Source of the DNA: Micractinium sp. NFX-FRZ
Taxonomy: Eukaryota; Chlorophyta; Trebouxiophyceae; Chlorellales; Chlorellaceae
Length of the DNA stretch: 64,000 nt
Direction: 5' to 3'
Assembly: GCA_029339195.1 (NCBI GenBank)
Contig: JAPTJF010000020.1
Span: 124,001 to 188,000 of the forward strand
In this document: in pieces, positions 43,565-54,989 of the stretch
Layout: every line of letters starts with the position of its first letter
Numbering within the stretch: the stretch's first letter is position 1
The notes under the pieces: generated by a model
The model's database searches: none
Told to the model about the DNA's origin: nothing
What the model saw: the letters and a program-made list of their open reading frames with translations, nothing else
Made by a program: the position numbers and the translations under genes

Positions 43565-46500
43565 ATGCGTCCCCGGCACGCGCGGCTGTGGGGCCCGTTT
43601 CTCGTCCTTCTGCAACTGCTCGGAGCGGCAACTGTGGCGCGGTGCCGCGGCCCTGCGAGAAATTGGCTTGCCGATCAAGCAGGCAAGGCACATCGGGGTG
43701 GGATCGTGTGGTACACAGAGGGCTGCAAGCCAGGCAGGGGCGGCGGGCTCCGCGGCGGCGCCGGGCGCCGGGCGGCACGTTGGTGGCGCGCAGCCACCAT
43801 TGCAGCTTGCAGCCTGTGCAGCGCACCATCCTGCGGGCCTGCGAGCAGGCATTGTAGTCAGGCGATGCACTGACGTCCCCCCTCCCTTGAAGAGAGGAGG
43901 GGCAGGGGGCCAGAGCAGTCCTCGGAACGATGAGGACGCCCCTGGCGTCCGGCGCCCGCTCCGTACCGACACACGCCCGTCCCGGTGAACATGAGCTGTC
44001 CCGGTGCTGAACGCAAGCCACTGGCATCACAGGCCCGGCTCAGCGCCTGCCCCCGCCCTGCCCTGCCCCTCTGCAGGCAGCGCACCGGGGCGCAGGGACC
44101 GTGCAGACTCCTCGCGGTTGCAGAAGCAGCAGCAGGCGCAGCAGCAGCAGGGGTCTTGGGAGCAGCCCATCCCCATCACCTCCCTGCCCTTCACCAGCGA
44201 CCTCATCAGCGTAAGTCCATGAGCTCTTGCTAGCCCAGGGCCCCCGGTCCCCTGCCACGGCTCACGCCACACCGCCCCTCCATTCTCCCCACTCCTCGCC
44301 TGGGGCCCCAGCCCACCGCCACAGCTCACTCCACCACGCCCCTCCTTTTTCCCCACTCCTCACTGCGCCCCACCCCACTGACCTTTGCCTCGCCCCTCCC
44401 TCGTGCCCTTCCCCGCTCCCCCCATGCAGCCCGACACCATCCCGCCCTTCGACCCCACCCCATTCCTCCTCCCCTCCTGCGAGACACCAGACGCGCCGCT
44501 CATCTTCCGATGGACCTCTCCTGCCAACGCCGCTGGCACCCTCACTGCCTCCTCCTGTGCATACAACACAACCGATGCCGCCGTCAGCGTGCTAACCTGG
44601 GATGACAGCAGCGGAGAGCCGGTGTTCGGCTGCGCAGGGTGGGTGCCGGGCGGGCCCATGGAGGCAGGGCGGGCGGAGGGGCAGGCAGGCAGGCAGGCAG
44701 GGCAGGCAGGCGGGGGAGCGGGCACGGGGCAGCGTCGTAGGCTGGTGGGACGGCAGGCTGGCTGGAAGGCAGGCGCCGGGCCGCCTGGTGTGGAGTAACA
44801 GGCTGGCCGGCATCGGGCGTAGGCAGGCAGGCCGGAGAGGGGCTGGCCGACCTACTAGGGACACCACATGCATTGGTTGGCTGGGCAGGCTTGCATGCGC
44901 AGAGCTCGCACTGCCGGCATCTCCCAGTCCCGTGCGCGCAGCACATGCCCCTTTCCCCCTCACCCTGCCAACCAACCTGCCAGCACCTCTCCCCCGCACC
45001 CTGCCAGCCAACCTGCCAGCACCTCATCCACCCCCACTCTGCCGGCAGGTATGCCGACGGCGGCTGCGGCTCCAGCCTGGCAGTCTCACCTTTCAAGCTG
45101 GCCATCCCAGTGTCCCCAGGCACCGTCTACCTAATTGCCGTGGGGTTCAAGGGCCCCGCCACCCCGCCCTTCAAGGTGCAAGTCACGCTGCAGGCCCCGG
45201 CAGCCGCTGCAGGCGCCGTCATGCCGCAGGTGCGTGTGCTAGCTATAGCCCCGCCCTGCTTGCTTGCGATGGATGCATGCATAGGGAGGGCAGCCTGGAA
45301 GCCTGCCTGGACTGGCACCGCTGCCCAGCCTGGCCTGCGCTGAGCGTGGCGCCTGGCATGTCACATCAAGCACTGCCCTATTCCACCGCCCCTCCCTCCA
45401 CACCTCCTGCTTGCCCTCACCGCCCCTCCCCCTGCACCGACCGCCCTTCCTCACCGCCCCTTCCCTGCCGCTCCTGCCTGCGCCTGCAGCTCTCGCAGCA
45501 GTGGGGCGGCCCCGCCGACGCGTCAGGCCTCATACTGACGCAGCCCCAGGGCGTGGCCGTGGATTCAGACGGCTTCTTATACGTCGCCGACACTGGGCAG
45601 CACCGCATCGTGAAGCTCACACCCGCCGGCCTGCTCAGCCGCTCGTGGGGGTACCAAGGCGCCGGGGGCGGCGTGCAGATGGACCGCCCGCACAGCGTGG
45701 CGGTTGCTCTCAGCGGCAACGTGCTGGTGACAGACCAAGGGAATAGCAGGTTGAAGGAGTTCTCGCCTGCGGGCGTGCTGGCGGCCTCGTTTGGGCGGCT
45801 GGGAGCGGGCAATTCCCAGTTTGAGCTGCCAGCTGGCATTGCGGTGGACCCGCGGGATGGTAGCATATACGTCGCAGACACGGGTGGGTGGAGGGTGGGC
45901 GTGCGTGGCGGTGCTGGGAGGGTGGGAGGGCCAGGGATGCGGCTGGCACAAGTGGCTGGTTAGGTGGCAGGTTAGGGTGGTGAGTGTAAGGCTGGGGATT
46001 GGGGGGAGGGTGGAGGGCATGCAGGGGATGTGATTGGAAGGGCAGTGATGGGGGTATTGCGAGGCAGGGCAGCATGCTTTGGAGTAAGGCCGGAAGGGTG
46101 GGAGGCATGTCTGTGCGGTTTGGTATCATGCCGGTGCCGCGCTGCGCTGCACCCTGTGCAGGGCCTCCTGTGCAGTTCCCGCGGTGCTTTGCGGTGCCAC
46201 GTCGTGCCGTGCTCCCCATGCTGTGCCACGCCATGCCATGCAGGCAACGCACGCATCGTCAAGTACAACGCCACGCGGCAGTACCAGCGCAAGTGGAGCC
46301 GGCCAGAGTGGCTGGCGGAAGCTGTGGGCGTGCAAGGCGGGCCGCTGGGGGTGGCGGTGGACGGCAGCGGGTCCGTGTTCGTTACAGACCCGGGAAACCA
46401 CCAATGGCAGGTGCGTACTTGACAGTGGCATGGGATGGGTGTGGATGGAGAGGAGTGCCATGGGATGGGCGTGGCCACCGCGTGATGGCTGTTTGTACGC

Positions 46501-48857
46501 AGGTGTATGTACGCAAGTGTATGTACGCGGGTTTATGTACGTGACTGTGTGTACGGGACTATGTACAAGTGTATTGGCAGGTGCATGTACCGGTGTATGT
46601 GCATACACCCGCGCTGTGCCGCGCCGCTCTCTGGCGCAGCCGACAGCACAGCGCGGGTGGGTGGGTGGGTGGGGCGCGCTGTGGCTGTGGGCCCTTGCTG
46701 GCTCGCCGCTCACGCCATCTTTCACATCATAAGCAGGCTTCCCACCGGCCTGCCAGCCCCCCCGCCCGCCCGCCCCTCCCGTGCCTCCCACTGCAGAAGT
46801 TCGACTCCATTGGGACCCTGAAGGCGTCCTGGGGCAGCCGTGGTTACGGGAATGCACAGTGAGTGCCGCCGCCAGCCTCAGCACTGCGGGCCGCCGCCGC
46901 CCACCGCCAGTGGGCCCAGAGCTGACCGACACTGCCCGCCACTTACTTCACTCTTTACTTGTTACGGCCTCCCGCACCCTGCTGCAGGCTCAACTTCCCT
47001 GCAGGCATCGCCGCTGGCCGGGACGGAAGCATTCTGGTGTGCGACTCAAGCAACAACCGAGTGGTGGTGTTCAACCCTGCCGGACAGTTCCTCACATGTG
47101 AGTGCCTGTGCCTGTCCACCTCTCTGCCCTCCTGCCTGCCCGCCTGCCTGCTTGTGTGCATGCGCCTGCCCGCCCGCCTGTGTGCCTCTCTGCGTGCATG
47201 CCTACCTGCCAGCCCGCCTGCCTGCAAGTTTGTGTGTCTTGCCTGCTGTGCATGCCTGTCTGCCTGTCCAAAGGCCGGCGTGCAACGCATCAACTATGTG
47301 GCTTCTGCGTGGCTTCTCTGTGGCTTCCTTCTTGTGCCATGCATGCTGCAAGCATCATCTCTTTGCGGCTGAGAACTGTGCGTGCTGCTGCACACCTGCC
47401 AGACTTTAGCCAGGCGTGCAGCCTTGTTGGGAGAACCTGAGGCAGTCAACTCGCCCCACCGGGCCGGCCGCCACACACACCACCTGCACCTGCACTCAAG
47501 CAAGCCAACAACGCAGCCACCGGGAGCAGTTGTACTTCCCCCCTTCCAGCTGGCTGACAGCACTGCCTGCCTCTGCCTCTGCCCCTGCCTCTGTTGCCCC
47601 CTTCCTCTGGCCCGCGCATGCAGCGTTCCGGGCCGCCGCTGGCAGCGATCCTCAGCTGGACGAGAGCCCTGTGGCGGTGGCGGTGCACCCAACCCCCGAG
47701 GGAGACACAATCTACGTTGCCGACGCCTCCGCTGTCCACGTGTTCACAACGTGCGTTGCCCGGGGCCGGCAGCGGCCCTGCCCCTTGCCGTCCGGCCTGG
47801 AGGGGGTGCGCTGGATGCCGCCTGCGCTGTCCTGCCGTGCGGCGGTGCCTGGGGGGGGCGGGGACGCCTTGCTCTGTACGGCACGGCCATGCCTCGTGCA
47901 TGCCGTGCTGCGCAGATGCGCGATATGCACGCTGTGCTTGGCCTGCTCACATAGCTGGGCTCTCCACGTGTGGCATCCAAACATGTTGCTGCCGCCTGCT
48001 GGCCGTGTTGCTGGTGCAGGTCGGATGTGCGTGCTTCCAACCTGCCGCCCCCACGGCCGCCGCCGCCCCCAGCCCCTAGGCCGCCCCCGCGCCCCCCTCC
48101 GCCAAGGCCGCCGCCGCCTGCCCCGCCTTCGCCCCCAAAACCTCCCCCGCCCCGCCCGCCGCCTCCACCCCGTCCACCGCCTCCCTCTCCTCGCCCTCCT
48201 GCACCACTGCCTCCCCGCCCGCCTCCCCCTCCGCCTTCCCCCTCGCCTTCCCCGCCGCCACCTCCACGCCCACCGCCGCCCAGCCCTTCCCCTCCGCCGC
48301 CTTCCCCCCCGCCGCCCAGCCCATCCCCCCCGCCGCCCAGCCCGCCCCCCCCGCCGCCCAGCCCGTCACCGCCTCCCCCCTCTCCGTCACCCCCGCCGCC
48401 CAGCCCATCACCCCCACCGCCCAGCCCATCACCCCCACCTCCGAGCCCGTCTCCACCTCCGCCCAGCCCATCACCCCCTCCGCCCTCGCCCCCGCCGCCC
48501 TCGCCCTCCCCTCCCCCTCCCAACCCACCTGAGCCCTCGCCACCGCCGCCATCACCCCCACTTCTTACTCCTTTACCGCCCCACCCCTCACCCCCGCCTC
48601 TGCCACCCCCACCGCCAAGAAAGACGCCTCCCCCCCCGCCGCCCCGCCCGTCACCACAGAAGACTCCCCCACCCCCGCCGCCCTTGGGAAAGAAAACACC
48701 ACCGCCGCCACCGCTGAGTAAAACAGTCACTCGCCAGCCGCCGCTTCGGCCGCAGCCAAGGCCACCACAGCAGCGGCGCTCAGCATTCAGTCTACCCGTG
48801 CTGCCTACCGTAAGGCAGAGGGCGCCAGCTCCGCCGCAGGGGCGGCGCCCAGCGTAG
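43565..48857 (+). CDS. Secreted NHL-repeat protein with polyproline (extensin-like) tail
   Basis: Ten exons: 43565-43697, 44077-44210, 44430-44638, 45049-45229, 45490-45883, 46244-46410, 46797-46858, 46988-47097, 47624-47750 and 48020-48857 (2355 nt, 784 aa). The signal peptide is MRPRHARLWGPFLVLLQLLGAATVARC. A beta-rich domain like the pre-peptidase C-terminal (PPC) fold follows (LIFRWTSPANAAGTLTASSC, GTVYLIAVGF). Next is an NHL beta-propeller with repeated PxGVAVDxxGxLYVADTGxHRI patterns (GVAVDSDGFLYVADTGQHRI, GIAVDPRDGSIYVADTG, GIAAGRDGSILVCDSSNNRV). The last exon is about 230 residues of SPPPPSPPPP-type sequence, as in hydroxyproline-rich glycoproteins and pherophorins. The role inferred is cell-wall or matrix anchoring of a propeller binding module. 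The exon 1 donor (GGG|GTGGGA) is the least certain junction. Confidence 0.8.
46495..46612. repeat. Degenerate GTATGTACG repeats in intron
   Basis: About eight imperfect GTGTATGTACGC units lie in the intron before exon 7. Confidence 0.7.
48056..48750 (+). repeat. Polyproline-coding low-complexity region
   Basis: A C-rich tract coding [10 protein letters not shown] and PPRPP units makes up most of the last exon of the NHL/extensin-like gene. Such tracts are length-variable and assembly-prone. Confidence 0.9.
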
Positions 48858-49194
48858 CGGCCTCAGCGTGCCGGAGCGCAGAGGTGGCCTACCGCTGTGG
48901 CAAGCACAAGGCGAGCACAGTATTGCTCTTCTTTTGCAACAACCGCCAGTATGGCAGCGGGCTGACTGATGAAGGCACCACTGGTACCTTGCTACCTGCT
49001 TTGGCTTCATAAGCCAACATGGCACCCACCTGATTCGGTGACTCTACATCTTCCTGCGCCAGCCTGGCCCGGAAACTTGATAATCCCGTGGCAGCCGGAC
49101 TAGTGACGGCATGCCAAGCGTGCGCGGCTGCGCAGCAAAACTGCCCCCAAGCCCCGCCTCTTGAGCACCGACCGGTGATCATGATTGCCTGCCA

Positions 49195-49480
49195 GGCATT
49201 CTTTTCTACACATTGCAATTGCAAGTATTGAGTAACAGCTGTATACCCGCCCAGTATGTCATTACCCATTCTTGATTTAACCAAACCCACGATGAGAACT
49301 TGGAGACACAACATCCAGCAGCTCATGGCGTTTTAAGACTGGTTCTAGAAATGAATGGAGAAGTTGTACAACGAGCACATCCGCATGTGGGTTTATTGCA
49401 TCGAGGGACTGAAAAACTTATTGAATACAAAAATTATATCCAAGCATTACCTTATTTTGACCGATTAAGGGGATGCAAAA
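49195..49480 (+). pseudogene. nad7: NUMT: fragment of mitochondrial nad7
   Basis: This is an AT-rich island in GC-rich DNA. From 49309 the frame reads [20 protein letters not shown], then [20 protein letters not shown] and [10 protein letters not shown], the N-terminal region of NADH dehydrogenase subunit 7. Codons such as TTA and AAA differ from the nuclear genes. The start of the conserved block is altered ([10 protein letters not shown] where the family has NFGPQHPAAHG), and the match ends at FDRL before normal GC-rich sequence resumes. It is a truncated, non-functional transfer from the mitochondrial genome. The insert edges are approximate. Confidence 0.9.
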
Positions 49481-50016
49481 TGTGGCAGGTGGCAGCGCAG
49501 CTACAGCGGGTACCCTGTACGGCATGGGTGCAAATGTAACAGCAGGCCCCGAGAAGCCCTGAGCCATGTGTATCCATGTAAACTCATGAGGGCTTGGTAC
49601 TCCAAGGTGGGGACATCCCCCAGCTGGCGCCCCCTGCCAAGGTATCTCCCTCCTTGCCACCGCCAGCATGCAGCGGCAGCTTCTGTCCTTGGCCGACCTG
49701 CACTGTGCGCGCCTGCCCTCGCCTCGCCCAGCCGGCTCTGCGAAACCTATTTCATTGAAGCGGGCCTTCAATGCTTCTCGACGCACCTTGACACGCCACG
49801 GAAGCGGGTCCCGCCTCCCAGGTCTCCGCAGTCAGGCCTCGACCTACAACCTCCCACACTTCATTCGGCATTCGCAGGAGAGTTTAAGCCGCGCGCCGCG
49901 GTGTGCTCGCTCGCGGCGCGCGCCACACCGCACCCTTTGGCAGCGCCGCCACCGCCCCCGCTGGCGCCGCCGGTGGCCGGGCGAGCGCACGCCGCCCGCT
50001 CCCTACCACAGGCAGC
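49481..50016. other. Region between NUMT and phosphoesterase gene
   Basis: This is a 536-bp presumed promoter and 5' UTR. TGTAA motifs at 49535-49539 and 49575-49579 could serve the upstream NHL gene but are more than 600 bp from its stop. A plus-strand frame from 49668 is open but overlaps the phosphoesterase start in another frame. Confidence 0.4.
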
Positions 50017-53000
50017 ATGCCTGCATCCAGGACCTTTCCTCCACGGCTACTAGTGCCGCTGCTAGTATCTCCCTGGTTGCTCCTTTTGGCCCTTGGCCCC
50101 GAGACGGCGTGCGCTGGCGCAGCGCCCCGCCCGCCCCCGCCCCGCCTGCGCTTCCGACCCGACGGCACCTTCTCCATCGCTCAGTTCACAGACCTACACT
50201 ACTCGGGCAACCCAGAGGTTGACACGTTAAGCGACCAGGCGAGCATGGCAGAGTGATTGCATTTGTGTTGTGCGCCGGTCCCGGGGGCGCACATGGCATC
50301 CACCCCGCGCCGGAAGCTGCGGCAGGCGGGACGGCAGCGGTGCCGCCAGTTGTGGCCAGCAGCAGGCATCCCAGCGCCGGCGCCCTGCCGCGCCTTGTCG
50401 ACCCTGCCCCCACTGAGCGCAGCAAGTCCTGCATGATTGTCTGTTCCCTCCCCGTCTGCTCTGCTCACGACCTGCACGCTGCGCTGCCCCGCCGCACGCT
50501 GCAGGTCCAGCGCGCCGTTCTGCAGGCAGAGCAGCCCGACTTGGTTGTGTTCAGCGGCGACCAGGTGTCTGGGTTTGCTTGGAAGCACAACAGGAGTGCA
50601 GGTTGGTACGAAGACAGCTGGCGACAGCTCATCGGGCCCGTGCATGCAGCGGGCGTGCCATATGCCAGCATTCTTGGTGAGTGCAGGGGGGGGGGAGGAC
50701 CTCTGTGTGTGTGTATGCTTGGCAAGGAGACGAGGGGGCAGCGGGAAGGGGCTATCAATGGCTGCTGTGCAGCAACCATGGGGAGACATCCCGGCAGAAT
50801 GAACCGGCTTCTGGTACTCCTTGCCTGGTGTCATTCCATGCCCACTGTTGGTGCTGGCCGGCGTGATGCAGGCGAGCTGGATATGACTGCGCCCCTGCTC
50901 AAGTTTCACCCAGACGGTGCCACCCTTCTAATTACAACCTATCTACTGATTACTACCTATCTACTTGCTTGGTGTGCAGGCAACCATGACGGGGAAGCGG
51001 ACCTCAGCCGGCAGCAAATTGTGGCCCTGGACATTGCCACAGGTGGCAACCTGTCGCTGACTCAGATGGGGCCCAGGTGCGGGGGTGTCGCGCCCTGCTG
51101 CGTGCTGTGCTGGGCTGGGCTGTGCAGTGCTGGGCCCAGGTGCGGGTTGGCGCTGCACCCTGCTGTGTGATGTGCTGTGCTGTGCTGTGCTGTGCTGTGC
51201 TGCGCTGGGCACCCCCTGCTCTGATGCTGTGCCCGGCTGCGCTGGGCTGGGCTGGGCCCAAGTGCAAGGGCGCCGCGCCCTGCTGTGGTGCTGCGCTGCG
51301 CTGCGCTGCGCCTGGTGGTGGGCTGTGCACCCTTTCCCCCTGCAATGGTGCCACACCGACCCTTGTCTGACGCGTTGTTGTGCTGCGCCGCAATGTGCCA
51401 TTGCTGCCGAGCTGCACCTGCAGGCCGCAGCCGCAGCGCCCCTGCCCTGCCCACTTCCTGCCCCTGCCGCCCCTGCCCCCGCCCCCGCCCACCTGCCTCC
51501 CGCCCCGCCCTTCCCTCTCGTCCCTCCCGCCCCTGCCCACCTCACGCCTGCCCCCCGCCCCGCCCCGCCCCGCAGCTACCTGCCCGGGCACAGCAACTAT
51601 TGGCTTGACATCCACAGCGCGGATGGCAAGGCAGTGGCGGCCCGTATCTGGCTGCTGGACTCTGGGAACCGTGGGTGTGACGGCAGCCTGGACGGCTGGT
51701 GAGTGGGGCTGGCGGGTGGTCCTTTGGTCAGCCTAGCCGGGCGTTGGGCGGTCCAGGCGGCCGGGAGAGTGCCTGGGGGGGCGTCATGCTCTGGGACGGG
51801 CGTCCCATGCGCACCGCTGATCCCTGGCTGCGCTGCGCCACGCTGCGCTGCGTCCCCTCGTGCCCGCCGCAGGTGCCTTTGGCTTATGGTAGCTGACTGG
51901 TGCCTTTGGCTTAATTTCCTGTTGGCTTCCTCAACCCCACGCCCTCGGACTGTAATCTTCTTCTGTCTTCATGGCGCAGGGGCTGCGTGCCAGCAAGCGT
52001 GGTCGCGTGGGTGGAGGAGCGGGCGGCGGCGCTGCCGCGGGTGCCCTCCCTGGCTTTTGTGCACATCCCGCTTCCCCAGGTGAGGAAGATAAGTTGAGTG
52101 AGGAAGGGGTGAGGCCCGGGGAGAAGCTGTAACCCGTGGGTCTGGGCAGGGCTGCAAGCATGGCACGGTCTTGGGAATGAAACAGGCACACCACACACCA
52201 CCTTTGAATGCTGCCTGCAGTTCATGCTCATGGAGCTGCGGAATGAAACAGGAAATACATGTGCCAATTGTTAATATCATCCTTTCTGCAGTTCATGGAG
52301 CTGTGGAACGAGCAGGCCACGGTGGGCAAGAAGGGCAAGCGGGTGGCCTGCCCCCTGGTGGACACCGGAGCCTTTGAGGCCTTCAAGTGAGAAGCCGGTG
52401 ACCGCTCGCCCGTCATGGGAGGGGCAGGGGCCAGGGTTGCCAGAGCCAGGTGCCCTGTGCGATCAAGCGCCTGTGCGCCTGTGCCGGGTGCTGGCATGCG
52501 CCTCCCCATGCAGAGCGCTGCGCTGTGCTTGCCTGTGCCTCCTGCCCTCCCTAGTCCCTGCCTGCCTGCCGCCGGCCCCACATGCACTCTGCATTTTTAG
52601 AGCCCCGCCTGCAGCTTCTGCTTGCTGCCATGCCGCCCCGTGTCCTGCGTACTGCCCCACCACATGCTGCCCTTGCCAGAGAGCCAAAGCACACTGCTGT
52701 CGAACCCATGATGTGCAGGCGCTCGGGCGGGCGCCCTGCCTGTGTGCAGCGGGCATGGCCACCCCGCCGCTCCCTGCCCTTACGTCTGCTCCAGATGCTG
52801 AATCATTAAGCACCGTGCCCCGCAGGCGGGCGGGCACCCTGCCTGTGTACAGCAGGCACGGCCGCCCCGCCGCCCCTGACCTCTACGGCCAACGCTGTCA
52901 CAATACACCTCCTGCTGTGCAGGCGGGCGGGCATCCAGGCTGTTTACAGCGGGCACGACCACCCCAGCGACTTCATGGGAGAACTCCGGGGCGTGCGGCT

Positions 53001-54074
53001 GGCATACGGGTGAGTGTGTGGCTGGGTGTTGAGGGTTGGGGCTATAGATATAGCTGTAGATAGATCAGGATAGATAGATGGATAGGATAGGTAAGGATCT
53101 GGGATGAGGTGGGGCTGTTGCAGTGGGGAGCAGTGCATGCCGCTGCTGCCGCTGCCGCTGCTGCGCCGCTGCTGCCAAGCCAGGTCTGGCAGTGCGGCAC
53201 CAATGGGAGTTGAGGAAACCTAGACCCATTACCTGCTGTCCCTCACGCCCTTCCCTCGTCCTCCCCCGCCCAACCTCACCCCCTGCCCCCCCGCCCCGGC
53301 AGGCGCAAGACGGGGCACGGCGCCCGCGGCCCTCGGGGCGCCAAGGGCGCCCGCATCATCCACCTCCGCACGGGGCAGAGCGCTGCGCTGAGCACGACCT
53401 GGATCAGGACGGGCGATGGGGAGCGGGAGGAGCAGATGGGCGGGCCCCCGACGCTGCCAGGGGCGAAGGAGCGGCAGGAGCGGTGCTCTGCAGGCAAGAC
53501 AGCCGCACGAGGGGCGGCTGCGTTGAGGAGCCAAGACGTGCACAGCGGCAGCATGCCTGGGGGCTGGCTTTGCAGGGCAGCGCTGCGGGGCTTCTTGCAG
53601 AGAGCCTGGGCAGTTGTGTGCCTCGCGCACCATGTTGGGGCGCCTGCCGCCTGCTCCACAAACCCCCACTCCTGCCCGCCTGCCTGCCTGCCTGCCTGAA
53701 TCTGCGCCCCACCCCCCACCCCACGCCTGCCTGCTGTGCCGGCCTGCTGTCCTGGATCTAAACAAAGCCCCACCCCTGCCTCCCTGCCTGGCTCGCTTGC
53801 AGATCCCTGGCTGCTGCAGCGCCTGCGCAGCCGCTCCTACGTTCTCTTCTGGGTGACCCAGCTTGCCGTGGTTCTGGCCACGATTGCGGTCTCGGCGGGC
53901 ACGACAGTTGCGGTGATGCGCTGGCGCCAGCGGCGCGGCAGCAGGCGGCTGCCCAAGACCGGCAAGGGCGGTGTGCTGGCAGGAAGAGGAGATGAAGAGG
54001 CACTGCTGAAGGTGTCCACCGAGCTGCCCACTGAATTCAGGCGAGACGCGACTAGCTACACACACGCACATTGA
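50017..54074 (+). CDS. Calcineurin-like phosphoesterase (purple acid phosphatase type), membrane anchored
   Basis: Nine exons: 50017-50238, 50505-50676, 50980-51076, 51576-51698, 51980-52079, 52292-52386, 52923-53009, 53303-53493 and 53803-54074 (1359 nt, 452 aa). A signal peptide (LLVPLLVSPWLLLLALG) precedes the metallophosphoesterase motifs in order: FTDLHY, VVFSGDQV, GNHDGEAD, AFVHIPLPQ and YSGHDHPSDF, which together supply the two-metal site. The closest remembered relatives are plant PAP28/29 and fungal Dcr2-type phosphatases. The C-terminal exon adds a transmembrane helix (VTQLAVVLATIAVSAGTTVAV) and a basic cytosolic tail, so it is a type I membrane protein with an extracytosolic catalytic domain. 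Two introns need GC donors (50239, CAG|GCGAGC; 53494, CAG|GCAAGA); without them the frame stops or loses the membrane segment. Confidence 0.85.
51077..51275 (+). repeat. Ghosts of phosphoesterase exon 3 end and TGTGC run
   Basis: CTGGGCCCAGGTGCGGG (about 51128) and CTGGGCCCAAGTGCAAGGGC (about 51251) repeat the exon 3 junction ATGGGGCCCAGGTGCGGGGG (51066-51085), each followed by related CGCCCTGCTG sequence. A TGTGC pentamer run lies between them. Confidence 0.75.
52208..52256 (+). repeat. Ghost of phosphoesterase exon 6 start
   Basis: GCCTGCAGTTCATGCTCATGGAGCTGCGGAATGAAACAGG copies TTCTGCAGTTCATGGAGCTGTGGAACGAGCAGG (52285-52317), acceptor included. It lies just upstream in the intron. Confidence 0.88.
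52711..52885 (+). repeat. Two ghosts of phosphoesterase exon 7 start
   Basis: TGTGCAGGCGCTCGGGCGGGCGCCCTGCCTGTGTGCAGCGGGCATGGCCACCCC (52712-) and CCGCAGGCGGGCGGGCACCCTGCCTGTGTACAGCAGGCACGGCCGCCCC (52820-) copy TGTGCAGGCGGGCGGGCATCCAGGCTGTTTACAGCGGGCACGACCACCCC (52916-52965). Both keep a CAG acceptor. In both the GHDH active-site codons have decayed. Confidence 0.9.
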
Positions 54075-54989
54075 TGGGCATGCAATGGCATGACTAGCAT
54101 GCCAGGCCTGGCGGTGGCCGCGTGCTCAAAGGCCCTTTGCCCGCCTCTGGCGGCGGTACGTCCAGCCCTGCACAGTGGATGACCGTGTACATTTAAAATC
54201 TGCTTGTAAGTGCATCAATAAATCACAGCAGGGCAGCCTGTGGCTACTACTTAAGGGAGGCAGTGGGGGCACCAGTTTGGGGGGTGCACGTGCCGGAACA
54301 GGGCGGGGTGGATGGGGGAGCGGAGAGTGGCCACGTGACACGAGCGGCATGGGAGAGGAGCGTGGATGAGATGGGGATTACAGCGGGAAGGGATGCGGCA
54401 ACGAGCGGTGGAGAGGGAGTCCGTTAGCACGTCCATGATGGGATGTGGAGTGATGCCACCGACCGCCGCGGCAGGCGCGGAGGGGCGGTCCTGCAGAGGC
54501 CGCACCCTCTGGTTGCCCACCCCCTCGGCAGCCCGTTTCAGCCCCTCTATATTGAATTTCCATACTTTGACACGTTGACAGCCATACTTACAGGAGATGA
54601 CATGCTCGCAGAAGGTGGCAGCCTGGTGGCACCTGCCGTCGCGGCGGCCTTGTGGCCTGCCTGCCTGCGTGTGAAGCGCCGCCGCCCGGCCGGCGGCGGC
54701 ACCCCGCCGCGCCGCTGCTGCCCCACCGGCATAGCACTGGCTTCAGCGCTCTTGCATGTATTGATGTCTTCATTGTTCCCTTGTGCACAGATTTACAAGA
54801 GGGGCACGGTTCAGACACTCGTTGACAGTCCTCGGCCTCAGTACCCTACGAGCGCGCCCGCACGCTCCACCGTGCAAAACCATGTGCCCCTAGTTCCTTT
54901 TCTGAGACAGAGTTTGCATATTAAAAGCGCCGACAAGGCCCCATCGCGCATGTCACGGCTCCAGGAGAGGGCTTGAGAAAGTGTTCGAC
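54075..54989. other. Intergenic region, phosphoesterase to NHL/Cys-rich gene
   Basis: This 915-bp interval contains the phosphoesterase 3' UTR and the promoter of the next gene. Open frames here lack recognisable domains or splice logic. No RNA gene or mobile element was seen. Confidence 0.5.
54205..54209 (+). terminator. TGTAA motif after the phosphoesterase gene
   Basis: TGTAA lies 131 bp after the stop at 54074. It is a candidate poly(A) signal. Confidence 0.5.

Noticed and set aside
47744..48730. Minus-strand 328-residue glycine-rich frame
   Set aside because: It is the antisense shadow of the polyproline-coding exon.
49300..49539. nad7 as a functional nuclear gene
   Set aside because: There is no presequence, the match is truncated to the N-terminal region and altered at its start, and no exon structure continues it.
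49668..50222. 184-codon open frame before the phosphoesterase
   Set aside because: It overlaps the signal-peptide exon in another frame and has no recognisable domain; it is probably 5' UTR.
54443..54976. Plus-strand open frame with ATGTGG start
   Set aside because: There is no signal peptide, domain or splice support; treated as intergenic.
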